Shown here piece by piece: positions 16,858 through 25,465 of a DNA stretch of 64,000 nt. The position numbers were made by a program, and so were the translations under genes. The notes beneath the pieces are model-generated. The model made no database searches and had not been told where the DNA came from. It worked only from the letters and a program-made list of their open reading frames with translations. The stretch is from assembly GCA_900540785.1 (NCBI GenBank), contig UQHF01000015.1, positions 14,596 to 78,595 on the forward strand, written 5' to 3'. The DNA is from an uncultured Blautia sp. (GTDB taxonomy: Bacteria > Bacillota > Clostridia > Lachnospirales > Lachnospiraceae). How positions within the stretch are numbered: position 1 is the stretch's first letter; every line of letters begins with the position of its first letter.

Positions 16858-18297
16858 TTAATATGCTCTTCCCCAGTATACCATCTTTTTCGCCGGTTTG
16901 CCGCAGCATACGCAGACATCGCTTAACTGCTCCTGCTCAAACGGCATACATCTTGAAGTTGCCTGCACGTCTTCTTTGATCTTGTCTTCACATTCCTGGC
17001 AGCCGCACCACATGGCTTTTACAAAACCAGGCTTGTTGTTGATCGTATCTTTGAACTCTTCGTAATCTGTTGCCACATATGTGTGTGCATCTCTGTGTGC
17101 GCGAGCTCTTTCCAGCATCTCATGCTGCATGGTATCCAGAATCTCTGTTACCTTCTCTGTAAGCTCCTCGAATTTTACCACATATTTTTCTCTTGTATCA
17201 CGGCGGCAGATAACAGCCTGTCCCTGTTCAATATCTTTTGGACCACACTCAATACGAACCGGAATACCGCGCATTTCCTGCTCTGCAAACTTGAATCCCG
17301 GGCTCTTGTCTGTGTCGTCTACTTTTACGCGGACTCCTGCTGCCTTCAGGGTTTCAAACAGCTCGTCTGCTTTTTCAAGAACGCCTTCTTTTCTCTGCTG
17401 GATCGGAATGATCACAGCCTGTACCGGAGCGATTCTCGGAGGAAGTACAAGACCGCTGTTGTCGCCGTGTACCATGATGATCGCACCGATCATTCTTGTT
17501 GTCATACCCCAGGAAGTCTGGTGTACGTACTGTAATTTATTTTCTTTGTCTGTATACTGAATGCCAAATGCTTTTGCAAATCCGTCGCCGAAATTATGGC
17601 TTGTTCCGGACTGCAGCGCTTTTCCGTCGTGCATCAGAGACTCAATTGTATAGGTAGCCTCTGCTCCTGCAAATTTCTCTTTGTCTGTTTTCTGACCTTT
17701 TACAACAGGAATCGCAAGTACCTGCTCGCAGAAGTCTGCATATACGTTTAACATCTGAATGGTGCGCTCTTCTGCTTCCTCTGCTGTTGCGTGAGCAGTG
17801 TGGCCTTCCTGCCATAAGAACTCACGGGAACGAAGGAACGGACGTGTTGTCTTTTCCCAGCGGACAACAGAACACCACTGGTTGTATACCTTCGGAAGAT
17901 CTCTGTGGGACTGGATTTCTTTTGCGTAGAAATCACAGAACAGTGTCTCGGATGTAGGACGTACGCAAAGACGCTCCTGAAGAGGATCCAGTCCTCCATG
18001 TGTGACCCATGCAACCTCCGGCGCGAAGCCTTCTACATGGTCTTTCTCTTTCTGTAACAGAGACTCTGGAATAAACATTGGCATGTATACGTTCTGCACG
18101 CCTGTCTCTTTAAATCTTTTGTCAAGTTCATTTTGGATATTTTCCCAGATCGCGTAGCCTGCCGGTTTGATCACCATGCAGCCTTTTACGCTTGTGTAGT
18201 CACACAGCTCTGCTTTTTTTACAACGTCTGTGTACCACTGCGCGAAATCTTCTTCCATAGAAGTGATCGCTTCTACCAGTTTTTTGTCTTTTGCCAT
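16858..18297 (-). CDS. proS: Prolyl-tRNA synthetase, archaeal/eukaryote-like type
   Basis: 479 residues, typical of the short ProS type without the bacterial editing insertion. Class II motif 2 (SVVRWEKTTRPFLRSREFLWQEGHT) and motif 3 (GLVLPPRIAPVQ) are present. The C-terminus has a cysteine cluster (WCGCQEC ... CVCCGK, roughly residues 430-470) as in zinc-binding archaeal-type enzymes. It charges tRNA(Pro). Expression is governed by an upstream T-box leader, and an unusual 135-bp hairpin-rich segment separates that leader from the start codon. Confidence 0.96.
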   Translation of the reverse strand: MAKDKKLVEAITSMEEDFAQWYTDVVKKAELCDYTSVKGCMVIKPAGYAIWENIQNELDKRFKETGVQNVYMPMFIPESLLQKEKDHVEGFAPEVAWVTHGGLDPLQERLCVRPTSETLFCDFYAKEIQSHRDLPKVYNQWCSVVRWEKTTRPFLRSREFLWQEGHTAHATAEEAEERTIQMLNVYADFCEQVLAIPVVKGQKTDKEKFAGAEATYTIESLMHDGKALQSGTSHNFGDGFAKAFGIQYTDKENKLQYVHQTSWGMTTRMIGAIIMVHGDNSGLVLPPRIAPVQAVIIPIQQRKEGVLEKADELFETLKAAGVRVKVDDTDKSPGFKFAEQEMRGIPVRIECGPKDIEQGQAVICRRDTREKYVVKFEELTEKVTEILDTMQHEMLERARAHRDAHTYVATDYEEFKDTINNKPGFVKAMWCGCQECEDKIKEDVQATSRCMPFEQEQLSDVCVCCGKPAKKMVYWGRAY

Positions 18298-18354
18298 GAT
18301 TGTTCTCCTTTTGTTGTTAAGTTTAAGGATGCTTCTTCATTTAAATAGAACAAA

Positions 18355-18441
18355 GAATCTCTCTTGCGAGATTCTCCGCCTGCGGCGGGTCGCTTTAGCG
18401 ACATACTTCTTTTCCGCCGCAGTGCGCTCCTACGCGGAGCG
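18355..18441. repeat. Cluster of four short GC-rich hairpins in the proS leader
   Basis: Four perfect inverted repeats follow one another: GAATCTC/GAGATTC (18355-18374), CCGCC/GGCGG (18376-18388), GTCGC/GCGAC (18389-18402) and CGCTCC/GGAGCG (18425-18441). The segment is much richer in GC than its surroundings and lies between the T-box terminator and the proS start. It has no reading frame of note and may be a dispersed repeat element or a structured leader. Confidence 0.65.
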
Positions 18442-18490
18442 TTTTTTATGCTATGGAACATTACGGAGTAATTTCCTATAGCATAAAAAA
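18442..18490. repeat. Palindromic repeat, copy 2 of 2 in the window
   Basis: A 49-base palindrome bounded by six T and six A, with core TATGGAACATTACGGAGTAA and TTTCC and an outer ATGCTAT/ATAGCAT stem. It differs from the copy at 4789-4838 mainly at paired stem positions, where both partners have changed. It separates the T-box terminator from the hairpin cluster. Confidence 0.75.
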
Positions 18491-18745
18491 AAGAAGCCTG
18501 CTCCCTGAAAAGGGACCGAAAGGCTTCGGCGGTACCACCCTAATTAGCAGGTATTTTCATATCTGCTCTCTCATCTGTTCCGTTAACGCCGGTTATACGC
18601 CGCACTTCAATTATGCGGAGCTCCGAGGCCGGTTCCACAGTTCACGCACGGAATCCTTCCACCACAGCGCAGGCTTCTGCTGCCGGGATTCCTCTCTGGG
18701 ATTGCTCCCTGTGTACTATTCTCTTCATCGCCATAATTATTTACT
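18485..18745 (-). promoter_or_regulatory. T-box leader controlling proS
   Basis: The minus strand carries the T-box signature AGGGTGGTACCGCC (18541-18528), which pairs with uncharged tRNA acceptor ends, directly followed by a terminator hairpin (GAAGCCT ... AGGCTTC, 18527-18493) and eight T. A long structured stem I region runs upstream to the predicted start near 18745, beginning with GCGATGAAGAGAATAGTA, a common T-box stem I base. Low charging of tRNA(Pro) should promote antitermination and proS expression. I did not assign the specifier codon with certainty. Confidence 0.9.
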
Positions 18746-18751
18746 GGGTTT

Positions 18752-18780
18752 ATTGTATTCGAAAAAGTTGGGAGTGTCAA
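18752..18780 (-). promoter_or_regulatory. Promoter of the T-box/proS transcript
   Basis: TTGACA (18780-18775), 17 bases, TACAAT (18757-18752) on the minus strand; start expected near 18745. Confidence 0.82.
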
Positions 18781-18963
18781 GGGGGAGAAAGGAAATTTTA
18801 CCATTGCGCTTCGCAGGCAATAACAATCTATTTCTTCATGTAATTTTTTATCTATTCATAAAACCTATCCAAATTTTTTTCAAAGATTCATAAAATTTTT
18901 CTTGACAAATAACATTTTTACTTATATCATAACTTACAAGAAACGAAGTTTACTACCGTACAG

Positions 18964-19485
18964 CTATTGCTCATGCGGCTCGCTCGTTTCTTTTTTTGTT
19001 CTTACCAGATCATAAAGATAGAGTTTTCCATCTGCATCACATCTTACAAGCATTCTCGTTGAAAAAATATTATATCGTTCCAGATTTCCGTCTACATCAT
19101 ATACCGGTATTCCAAACTTTGTATTATAGCGATACCAGCCCAATTTTGCTTTTTCTCCATGCTTATTATTATAATCAGGATACTGTGCTTTTTCTGTTGC
19201 AATTTGAATCAGTTTACCAATAGCAGATGTCATATTTGCTTTTGCCTTCATATTTGCACCCTTTAATCTTTTTGTATCATTTGAATGACTAAATTCATCT
19301 GGAAAATCTGAACCAATATATATTTTTTCTGAAGTTTCTGCTATCTTAAAATATTTTCCAATATATTCTTTGAGGTATTTTTCCACTTCGTTCCAGTCAA
19401 TTCCTCGTCTTGATTGAAAGCGTATATCATTGATAATAACTATTGGAGAACCTTCCAATTCTATTATATCAACACTTTTATTCAT
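18964..19485 (-). CDS. Orphan protein resembling a phage-associated nuclease-like (PBECR-type) domain
   Basis: 173 residues from the ATG at 19485 (a GTG at 19509 is possible). The pattern YIGSDFPDEFSHSNDTKRLKG, a KAKAN segment, GWYRYNTKFGIPVYD and a final GKLYLYDLVRTKKETS resembles a domain I know from the C-terminus of Firmicutes phage head or helicase-like proteins, grouped with barnase/EndoU/RelE-like toxin folds. Here it stands alone with only about 60 extra N-terminal residues. Its AT content is higher than that of the neighbours, and no phage genes flank it. It could be a prophage or conjugative-element remnant, or a stand-alone effector. The recognition is from memory of the pattern and is not certain. 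Confidence 0.5.
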   Translation of the reverse strand: MNKSVDIIELEGSPIVIINDIRFQSRRGIDWNEVEKYLKEYIGKYFKIAETSEKIYIGSDFPDEFSHSNDTKRLKGANMKAKANMTSAIGKLIQIATEKAQYPDYNNKHGEKAKLGWYRYNTKFGIPVYDVDGNLERYNIFSTRMLVRCDADGKLYLYDLVRTKKETSEPHEQ

Positions 19486-19641
19486 ACCCCTTGTCCCTTC
19501 CTTATACACTTACATATCTCATTTCATGCTAAATACTATTTTTGACAATCTTTTCTTAAATAGAATATCATATATTCGTTCACCTTACAATCATATGTTC
19601 GTTTTTTATCATGAAGAATCCATCAAAACGGAAAAAGTAAC

Positions 19642-19667
19642 GAGAGCAGCCGCACCTGGCTGCTCTC
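19642..19667 (-). terminator. Terminator of the first ABC transporter operon
   Basis: A perfect ten-base stem, GAGAGCAGCC/GGCTGCTCTC, followed on the minus strand by GTTACTTTTTCC, nine bases after the permease stop. Confidence 0.75.
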
Positions 19668-19675
19668 ACCCTCTC

Positions 19676-22267
19676 TTACATCATCTTCAGTTCTTCCACA
19701 ATATTATTCTTCCGGATGCGGCACATTGCGTATATCATAGATGCAAATACTACAATAAAGATGCCCGCTATGGCAGTGAAAAGCGCACCCCAGGGAAGCA
19801 CAAAGCCTGTGTCTGCTCCGATTCCGATCACTTTACAGATAAGATAGCTTACAATCACTGTAAGTATGGTCCCATATAAAACCGATTTCCCGCCGTATAT
19901 CAGACATTCATAATAAAGCATTCGATTAAAGCCCTTCGGCTGCATTCCCATAGAACGGAGCATGGCAAATTCCTTTCTCCGAAGCATGAGATTTGTGGAA
20001 ATGGTGTTGAATACATTTGCCACCGCAATCAGGGAAATCAGTATAATAAAGCCATATGTCAGAACCTGAACTGCCATCATGGTATTTCTGTCCTGCTGGT
20101 AAAGGGCATACAGATCCGTCACATTGCTGCTCATACTTCCCGTCTCTGCTTCCCGCTTTTCCACCTCTTTTTCAAGACTTGCACAGACCTCTCCGGGATT
20201 TTCACAGTTTATATTGTAAATCCTCGTAAGCGGATTTTGGGAAAAATATTTGGGGAAATTCTGATACATACTTTCCGGCATAAAAAGAGTAAAACCTGTA
20301 TTTCTTGTTCCGATTTTTTCAGGAAAGCTTTCAACCACATCTCCTAAGATAACTTCTCCATCCGGTTCAAATATTTCTTTTTCCTGCTCTCCGCTTGTTG
20401 TAACTACTCCAAGTTCTACCCTTTTTTCTCCTGTTTCCGTAAAATAATCCTGCGTTTCATAGCGCTGGGTAGACGGATTGTATGCGTCCTCATTTTTCAT
20501 ATAAAGAAATCTCGGCACTTTTGTATCTTCATAATCAGAAAGAGAAATTCCTTCTTTTTTCGCCATATCTTCAAACATACTGTCAGAAAGAATGACTGTC
20601 TCTGCGGAAACTACTGTATTATTTCCATCTGACATCACTTCCCTGCCCTGAAAAACAGAGCCAAGTATCTCCGATGGTATCTGCATCATAAGATACAATT
20701 TTTCATAAGAAAAAATCTCTTCTATCCCTTCTGTTTTCTCCAGGAGCTTATCTGCTTTTTCTCCATCTTTCTCCGGTTCATAGAGGACATATTCCACATC
20801 TGCTGCCGGAATGTCCATCACAAAAGAACCGGTTTCCATCAGATAAATCTGAAACAGAGCTGCTGTTGTAAAAAGAAGGATACTGATGCTTAACGAAACA
20901 ATAGTTGTCCTATATTTTTTTCGGTCGCGCTTATAATTTTTATCTGCCATCATTCCCGGAAGACCGAAAATTTTAAAAACCCAGCTTCCTGTTTTTACTT
21001 CTCCCGGCCGGATTTTTATATCTTCACTGGCGCGTATGGCTTCCATCGGAGACAGACGTTTGATCCGTTTTGACGGAATCCATACAGAGATAAATACCGT
21101 AAGAAGAGCAACCATTACAGATAGAAGAACTGCCCCCGCATTTATCACAAGGGGAATGTCTTTGCTTTCCCCGTAAAGCCACTGGGAAAGCCCTCCCTCA
21201 ATAAAATGAAGGGTTATGCCGATTCCTGCAATACCGAAAATCACTCCAAGTGGAATTCCGATAAAGCTTACCACAAGTGCCTCATATCTCATAGACTGGC
21301 GAAGCTGTTTTTTCGTTGCTCCAAGAGAAGAAAGAAGGCCAAACTGCGTACTTCTCTCCCTTAAAGAAATAGAAAACGCATTGTAGATCAAAAGCACAGA
21401 ACCCGTCATAATCACCGTTATAAGAATGAAAAGAAGCCCTGTGTATACCGCGGCAAACTGATCGTTATCCACCACTCCGTACCACCGAAGCAGACTTTCA
21501 TGAGTCATAGAACCATACTGTCCAAACACTTCTTTCTGAAAATCGTAGGCTCTGCCCACGTCCTTTAATTCCATGTAAAGATCTGTATAGTTTCCCGTCT
21601 CATTTCCAGGACCTGCATAAACTTCGTATCCTGGCGCACCAATGGAATGTACAAGACTGGAATAATCATAAATCCCCACTACCCGAAATTCCCGTTTTTC
21701 TTTTGGAACAAAACTTTCCTCTGCCTCTGTTTCCGTTCCCATATAACTGTTGCTCTGATCCAGGCGCTCGCCCTTATATTCACGTTCTCCCAGCTCCAGG
21801 GACAGCGTATCCCCCACATGAACTTGCGCTCCCTCTTCCAGATTGGCATTCAGATGATCCGGAATGATTACTTCATTCTGGGTTTTCGGAAGCTCTCCTT
21901 CTCTCAAAGTAATCGGAACCAGACTTTCCGTATTTTCTGAAAGAGACTGCACATAAAGATATGGCATCATCGGCGACTGCAGCGATTCGTAAAGGGCATA
22001 TCCCAATTCTGTCACTCTCGTACTGTTGGCCGTCTCTTCCTGTTTTTCCGCCTTTTCCACCTCATTTTCAGGAAGAGAAAATCCCGCCACATGCCAGCTT
22101 CCTTCCTGTTCCTTTGTGTAATCAATAAAGAATCTCTGAAATGTAACTCCAAGCGTGGCAACTGCCGTGATCATTGCAGTAGAAAGAATCACACCGATGA
22201 TCGTAACGATTGTCCTCGTCTTATTTTCCTTCATGGTCCTTGCGGTAATCCGTGCGAAAATGTTCAT
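19676..22267 (-). CDS. ABC transporter permease, FtsX/MacB-like, 863 residues
   Basis: A long permease with an N-terminal membrane helix (about 16-36), a large extracytoplasmic domain, and two FtsX-type modules. The first has membrane segments near 275-405 with RSTQFGLLSSLGATKKQL, the second near the C-terminus with RRKEFAMLRSMGMQPKGF. The domain between them includes another membrane helix and a second extracytoplasmic region. It overlaps the ATPase gene by four bases (ATGA), so the two form one transporter. Together with the adjacent histidine kinase and regulator it fits the antimicrobial-peptide or lipid-related efflux group. The substrate is unknown. Confidence 0.88.
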   Translation of the reverse strand: MNIFARITARTMKENKTRTIVTIIGVILSTAMITAVATLGVTFQRFFIDYTKEQEGSWHVAGFSLPENEVEKAEKQEETANSTRVTELGYALYESLQSPMMPYLYVQSLSENTESLVPITLREGELPKTQNEVIIPDHLNANLEEGAQVHVGDTLSLELGEREYKGERLDQSNSYMGTETEAEESFVPKEKREFRVVGIYDYSSLVHSIGAPGYEVYAGPGNETGNYTDLYMELKDVGRAYDFQKEVFGQYGSMTHESLLRWYGVVDNDQFAAVYTGLLFILITVIMTGSVLLIYNAFSISLRERSTQFGLLSSLGATKKQLRQSMRYEALVVSFIGIPLGVIFGIAGIGITLHFIEGGLSQWLYGESKDIPLVINAGAVLLSVMVALLTVFISVWIPSKRIKRLSPMEAIRASEDIKIRPGEVKTGSWVFKIFGLPGMMADKNYKRDRKKYRTTIVSLSISILLFTTAALFQIYLMETGSFVMDIPAADVEYVLYEPEKDGEKADKLLEKTEGIEEIFSYEKLYLMMQIPSEILGSVFQGREVMSDGNNTVVSAETVILSDSMFEDMAKKEGISLSDYEDTKVPRFLYMKNEDAYNPSTQRYETQDYFTETGEKRVELGVVTTSGEQEKEIFEPDGEVILGDVVESFPEKIGTRNTGFTLFMPESMYQNFPKYFSQNPLTRIYNINCENPGEVCASLEKEVEKREAETGSMSSNVTDLYALYQQDRNTMMAVQVLTYGFIILISLIAVANVFNTISTNLMLRRKEFAMLRSMGMQPKGFNRMLYYECLIYGGKSVLYGTILTVIVSYLICKVIGIGADTGFVLPWGALFTAIAGIFIVVFASMIYAMCRIRKNNIVEELKMM

Positions 22268-22944
22268 CGGATCACCTCATCTCTTATGATTCTTCCATCT
22301 TCCAGTGCAAGAATCCTGTCTGCCTGAAGCGCTATATTTTCGTCATGTGTGATCACGATCACTGTCTGGTGGTAGGTCTTGTTAGAATACCGCAGAAGTT
22401 CCATAATCTCCCGGCTGTTTTCTGAATCCAGGTTTCCTGTTGGCTCGTCTGCCAGAAGAAGGGACGGTGCGTTAAGGAGCGCTCTTCCTATAGATACTCT
22501 CTGCTGCTGACCTCCGGAAAGCTGATTTGGAAGGTGATGTTCCCTGTCCTTTAACTTTAAAAGTTCAAGAAGCTCAGAAAGTCTGTTTTCATTTACCTTT
22601 CGTCCGTCCATCAAAACAGGCAGTGTCATATTTTCCCGCACATTCAAAACAGGAATCAGATTATAAAACTGATAGATCAGCCCCACCTGCCTTCTTCGAA
22701 ATATGGCAAGCTCTTCCTCTTTCTGCGCATATACGTCGATTCCGCCTACAAAAACCTTTCCGGAAGTGGGACGGTCCACTCCCCCGATCAGATGCATCAG
22801 GGTCGATTTTCCGGAGCCGGAAGAGCCAACGATCGCTACAAATTCTCCCTGTTTTACAGACAGAGATACCTCGTCAAGAGCCACAACTGCACTGTTTCCC
22901 TGTCCGTATATTTTCTTTAATTTCTCCACACGCAATATTTCCAT
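22264..22944 (-). CDS. ABC transporter ATP-binding protein (MacB/LolD-like)
   Basis: 226 residues from the ATG at 22944, chosen because AGGAGG lies five bases upstream; a longer frame from 22977 has none. Walker A GSSGSGKST at about 40-48, signature LSGGQQQRVSIGRAL near 139-153 and Walker B LLLADEPTGNLDS near 159-171 are all intact. It energises the 863-residue permease. A promoter with an 11-bp direct repeat lies upstream, next to the two-component genes. Confidence 0.93.
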   Translation of the reverse strand: MEILRVEKLKKIYGQGNSAVVALDEVSLSVKQGEFVAIVGSSGSGKSTLMHLIGGVDRPTSGKVFVGGIDVYAQKEEELAIFRRRQVGLIYQFYNLIPVLNVRENMTLPVLMDGRKVNENRLSELLELLKLKDREHHLPNQLSGGQQQRVSIGRALLNAPSLLLADEPTGNLDSENSREIMELLRYSNKTYHQTVIVITHDENIALQADRILALEDGRIIRDEVIR

Positions 22945-23006
22945 AATGTCCTCCTTTATATCGGTTATCTTTTGCATTCCCTGCCAGTCTCCATCGGGGA
23001 TAGAAA

Positions 23007-23039
23007 TATTGTAAAAAACGGACGTGACACAGCCGTGAC
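23007..23039 (-). promoter_or_regulatory. Candidate response-regulator site and -10 of the first ABC operon
   Basis: CGTGAC occurs twice exactly 11 bp apart (23023 and 23034, plus-strand reading), the spacing used by OmpR/PhoB-type regulators. On the minus strand TACAAT (23012-23007) lies about ten bases downstream and no good -35 is present, so the repeats cover the -35 position. The regulator encoded at 24072-24749 is the likely binder. Confidence 0.5.
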
Positions 23040-23062
23040 TTTTTCATAACAAATCTGTCACT

Positions 23063-24070
23063 TTACACAACAGTTTTATAAAAACGAATGACAAACTGCG
23101 CTCCCAAAGGAGAAACATTTTGTCCGTAAATCACTGCATTTTCCTGCGACAAAATCGCACGGGACAGAGAAAGACCAATCCCAAAGCTGTGGTTTCCCGC
23201 ATTTTTTCCTCTGTAGAACCGCTCGAATAAATGGGGAATATCTTCTTTGGGGATACCCTTCCCGGAATCTGTAATTTTTATTTCTGTAAATAATGGATTT
23301 TCCGCCCATTCAATGAGAAGATACCCGCCTTCCGGCGTATATTCCAGTGAATTTTTAATGACGTTTCCAATGGCTTCCATTGTCCAGTTATAATCCCCCT
23401 GCACTTCTGTACTGCCGTCTCCTTTTATTTCCAGGCTTTGTCCTCTCACATCCATAGAGACAGCGAACGGCTTCATTGCTTCCTGAAAAAAAGAGGACAG
23501 CACAATTTTCTGTGGTTTTAAAACAATCGCTCCTGCGTCAAGTTTGGAAAGGCGCAAAAGCGAAGTCACAAGCCACTGAATCCTGTCAAGCATCTGCTCT
23601 GCCTCCCTTAAAAGGCTCTGACGGGAAGAAATATCTCCTGTATTCTTTTTCAGTCTCTCCACAAGAAGATTTAAAGTCGTAAGGGGCGTCCGGATCTGGT
23701 GAGATATATCTGCGAGAGAATCTGCAAGGGACATTTTTTCTTTTTCGAGAAGCTCTTTCTGTTCCTCCAGGCGAAGAATCATTTTTTGAAGCTCATCACG
23801 GAGAATCTCCACATCTCCCTCATGAAAATGACGAAGCTCCACGCCGCCTCCCGCATGGAGAATTTCGTCCAACTGCTGGGACAGAAGGCGGATTTCTTTA
23901 TATCTTTTTTCTGCAAAAACAATCTGTAAGATACACAGTCCCGTTCCGGAAAGGAGTACAAAAATTCCTGCCTTTCTGTCAAAAACAAAGGCTGTAACTC
24001 CTGTAAAAATAAGAAAAAGGAGGCTTAAAAAAAGTTGATTTCGCACACTTTTATTTCGAAACATTCCCAT
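23063..24070 (-). CDS. Sensor histidine kinase paired with the first ABC transporter
   Basis: 335 residues. Two closely spaced membrane helices (about 12-28 and 32-48) leave almost no extracellular loop, as in intramembrane-sensing kinases that depend on their transporter. The phosphoacceptor motif SLADISHQIRTPLTTL is near 113-128, and the ATP lid shows N, G1 and G2 boxes (NVIKNSLEYTPEGG; ITDSGKGIPKED; GIGLSLSRAI). It starts after GGAGG one base past the regulator stop, so the two are cotranslated. Confidence 0.92.
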   Translation of the reverse strand: MGMFRNKSVRNQLFLSLLFLIFTGVTAFVFDRKAGIFVLLSGTGLCILQIVFAEKRYKEIRLLSQQLDEILHAGGGVELRHFHEGDVEILRDELQKMILRLEEQKELLEKEKMSLADSLADISHQIRTPLTTLNLLVERLKKNTGDISSRQSLLREAEQMLDRIQWLVTSLLRLSKLDAGAIVLKPQKIVLSSFFQEAMKPFAVSMDVRGQSLEIKGDGSTEVQGDYNWTMEAIGNVIKNSLEYTPEGGYLLIEWAENPLFTEIKITDSGKGIPKEDIPHLFERFYRGKNAGNHSFGIGLSLSRAILSQENAVIYGQNVSPLGAQFVIRFYKTVV

Positions 24071-24071
24071 T

Positions 24072-24749
24072 TTATGCCTCCATTTTATACCCCATTCCGC
24101 GCACTGTTTTAATCAGTTCCGGTTTCTGCGGGTCATCTTCTATTTTATCACGCAGCCTCTTAATATACACAGTCAGAGTATTATCGTTTACATATTCCCC
24201 TGCAATATCCCATATATCCTCCAGAAGCTGATTTCTTGTAAGAATCCTTCCCCTGTTATTTAAAAACACAAGGAGCAGCCTGTATTCCAAAGCCGAGAGA
24301 AAAACCTCTTCTCCCTTTTTTCTGACTACGCCTTTTTCCATATCTACCGCAAGATTTCCTGTCTCTGTTATCTGACTGTTTTTTCCCGCTCTTCGAAGCA
24401 CCGAACGCATTCTTGACACAAGCTCCCGCGGGCGAAACGGCTTGCTTATGTAATCATCTGCTCCCATATCAAGCCCTGTCACTACAGAAAATTCATCTCC
24501 GAGAGCCGTGAGAAAAATAACAGGAATCTCATACTTTGCTTTGATCGCCGTACAGGCGCTGTATCCATTTCCCTCTGCCAGAGTCACGTCAAGAAGAATC
24601 AGATCAAACCGATTTTCCTCAAGCATCTGAAGGGCTTTTACCTGCCCGTCAGATGCTTTTACCTGAAATCCTTCCTCTCTCAAATACGCCGTAAGATTTT
24701 CCACAATATCTGCGTCATCTTCTATTAATAATACTTTTGTCATATTCAT
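24072..24749 (-). CDS. OmpR/PhoB-family response regulator
   Basis: 225 residues from the ATG at 24749 (GAAGG upstream). The receiver domain has the acidic pair LLIEDDAD, phosphoacceptor Asp in LILLDVTL (about 54) and Lys in YISKPF (about 102). The C-terminal winged helix ends NTLTVYIKRLRDKIEDDPQKPELIKTVRGMGYKM. It partners the downstream kinase and probably controls the ABC operon at 19676-22944. Confidence 0.93.
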   Translation of the reverse strand: MNMTKVLLIEDDADIVENLTAYLREEGFQVKASDGQVKALQMLEENRFDLILLDVTLAEGNGYSACTAIKAKYEIPVIFLTALGDEFSVVTGLDMGADDYISKPFRPRELVSRMRSVLRRAGKNSQITETGNLAVDMEKGVVRKKGEEVFLSALEYRLLLVFLNNRGRILTRNQLLEDIWDIAGEYVNDNTLTVYIKRLRDKIEDDPQKPELIKTVRGMGYKMEA

Positions 24750-24820
24750 CTGCAATACCTTCTCAGTTCGTTTAATCTCTAAAAAAACATCTCTGCCCAG
24801 TCTGTCTGATCTTCAAGATA

Positions 24821-25465
24821 CTACTCCTCAATAAATGCCTGACTTAAAATATAAAATTCCTCCTGACTTGGCATATGTTTCTTTTCCATTTTTTCCAGAG
24901 TATTATCGTATTTTTCCGCCTCTTCTTCACTGATCGCCATAACAGGGCTGTCGTAATACACCCATTTATGTCCGTCAAGCGCATGCGGAATCAGCTCCCG
25001 AACCATCATGGCTGCCGGGTATTTTCCGTTTTCCATACTCACGTTATATTTTTTGCAGCTCTTAAAACCGCAGCTCACATAGTTTGCCGGGCTTCCGAAA
25101 ATCACAACGGTATCATATCCCAGTTCTTTTGCCTTTTCAAAAGAATGTGCGATCAACTGCTTTCCATATCCTTTTCTCTGATACTCCTGCTTTACGCTCA
25201 CCGGTCCGAAAGTCAGAATTTCTTTCTCTTTTCCGCTTTCGTCCACAAGCCTTGCCTTTGTGTACATAATATTTCCGATTACATTTCCGTCAAGTTCCAG
25301 AACAAGATCAAGCTCCGGTATAAAGTCTTCATGCTCTCTCATAATATGCACAAGATAGTGTTCCACACACCCCGGCATATACATATTGTAAAATGCCTCT
25401 CTTGTAATTTTTTCTACTGTTTCATAATCTGTTTTCTGTTCATTTCTAATTATTATCTGTCCCAT
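24821..25465 (-). CDS. GNAT-family N-acetyltransferase
   Basis: 214 residues with the GNAT acetyl-CoA loop QEYQRKGYGKQLI near 94-106 followed by AHSFEKAKELGYDTVVIFGSPANYVSCGFKSC, a pattern shared with YhbS-like acetyltransferases. The substrate is unknown. It overlaps the TetR-type gene by 13 bases and follows it in the same operon, so its expression is likely controlled by that repressor. Confidence 0.88.
   Translation of the reverse strand: MGQIIIRNEQKTDYETVEKITREAFYNMYMPGCVEHYLVHIMREHEDFIPELDLVLELDGNVIGNIMYTKARLVDESGKEKEILTFGPVSVKQEYQRKGYGKQLIAHSFEKAKELGYDTVVIFGSPANYVSCGFKSCKKYNVSMENGKYPAAMMVRELIPHALDGHKWVYYDSPVMAISEEEAEKYDNTLEKMEKKHMPSQEEFYILSQAFIEE

Noticed and set aside
18607..18804. 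A 65-codon minus-strand frame in the proS leader
   Set aside because: It lies within the T-box stem I and antiterminator region, has no ribosome site and no coding character.
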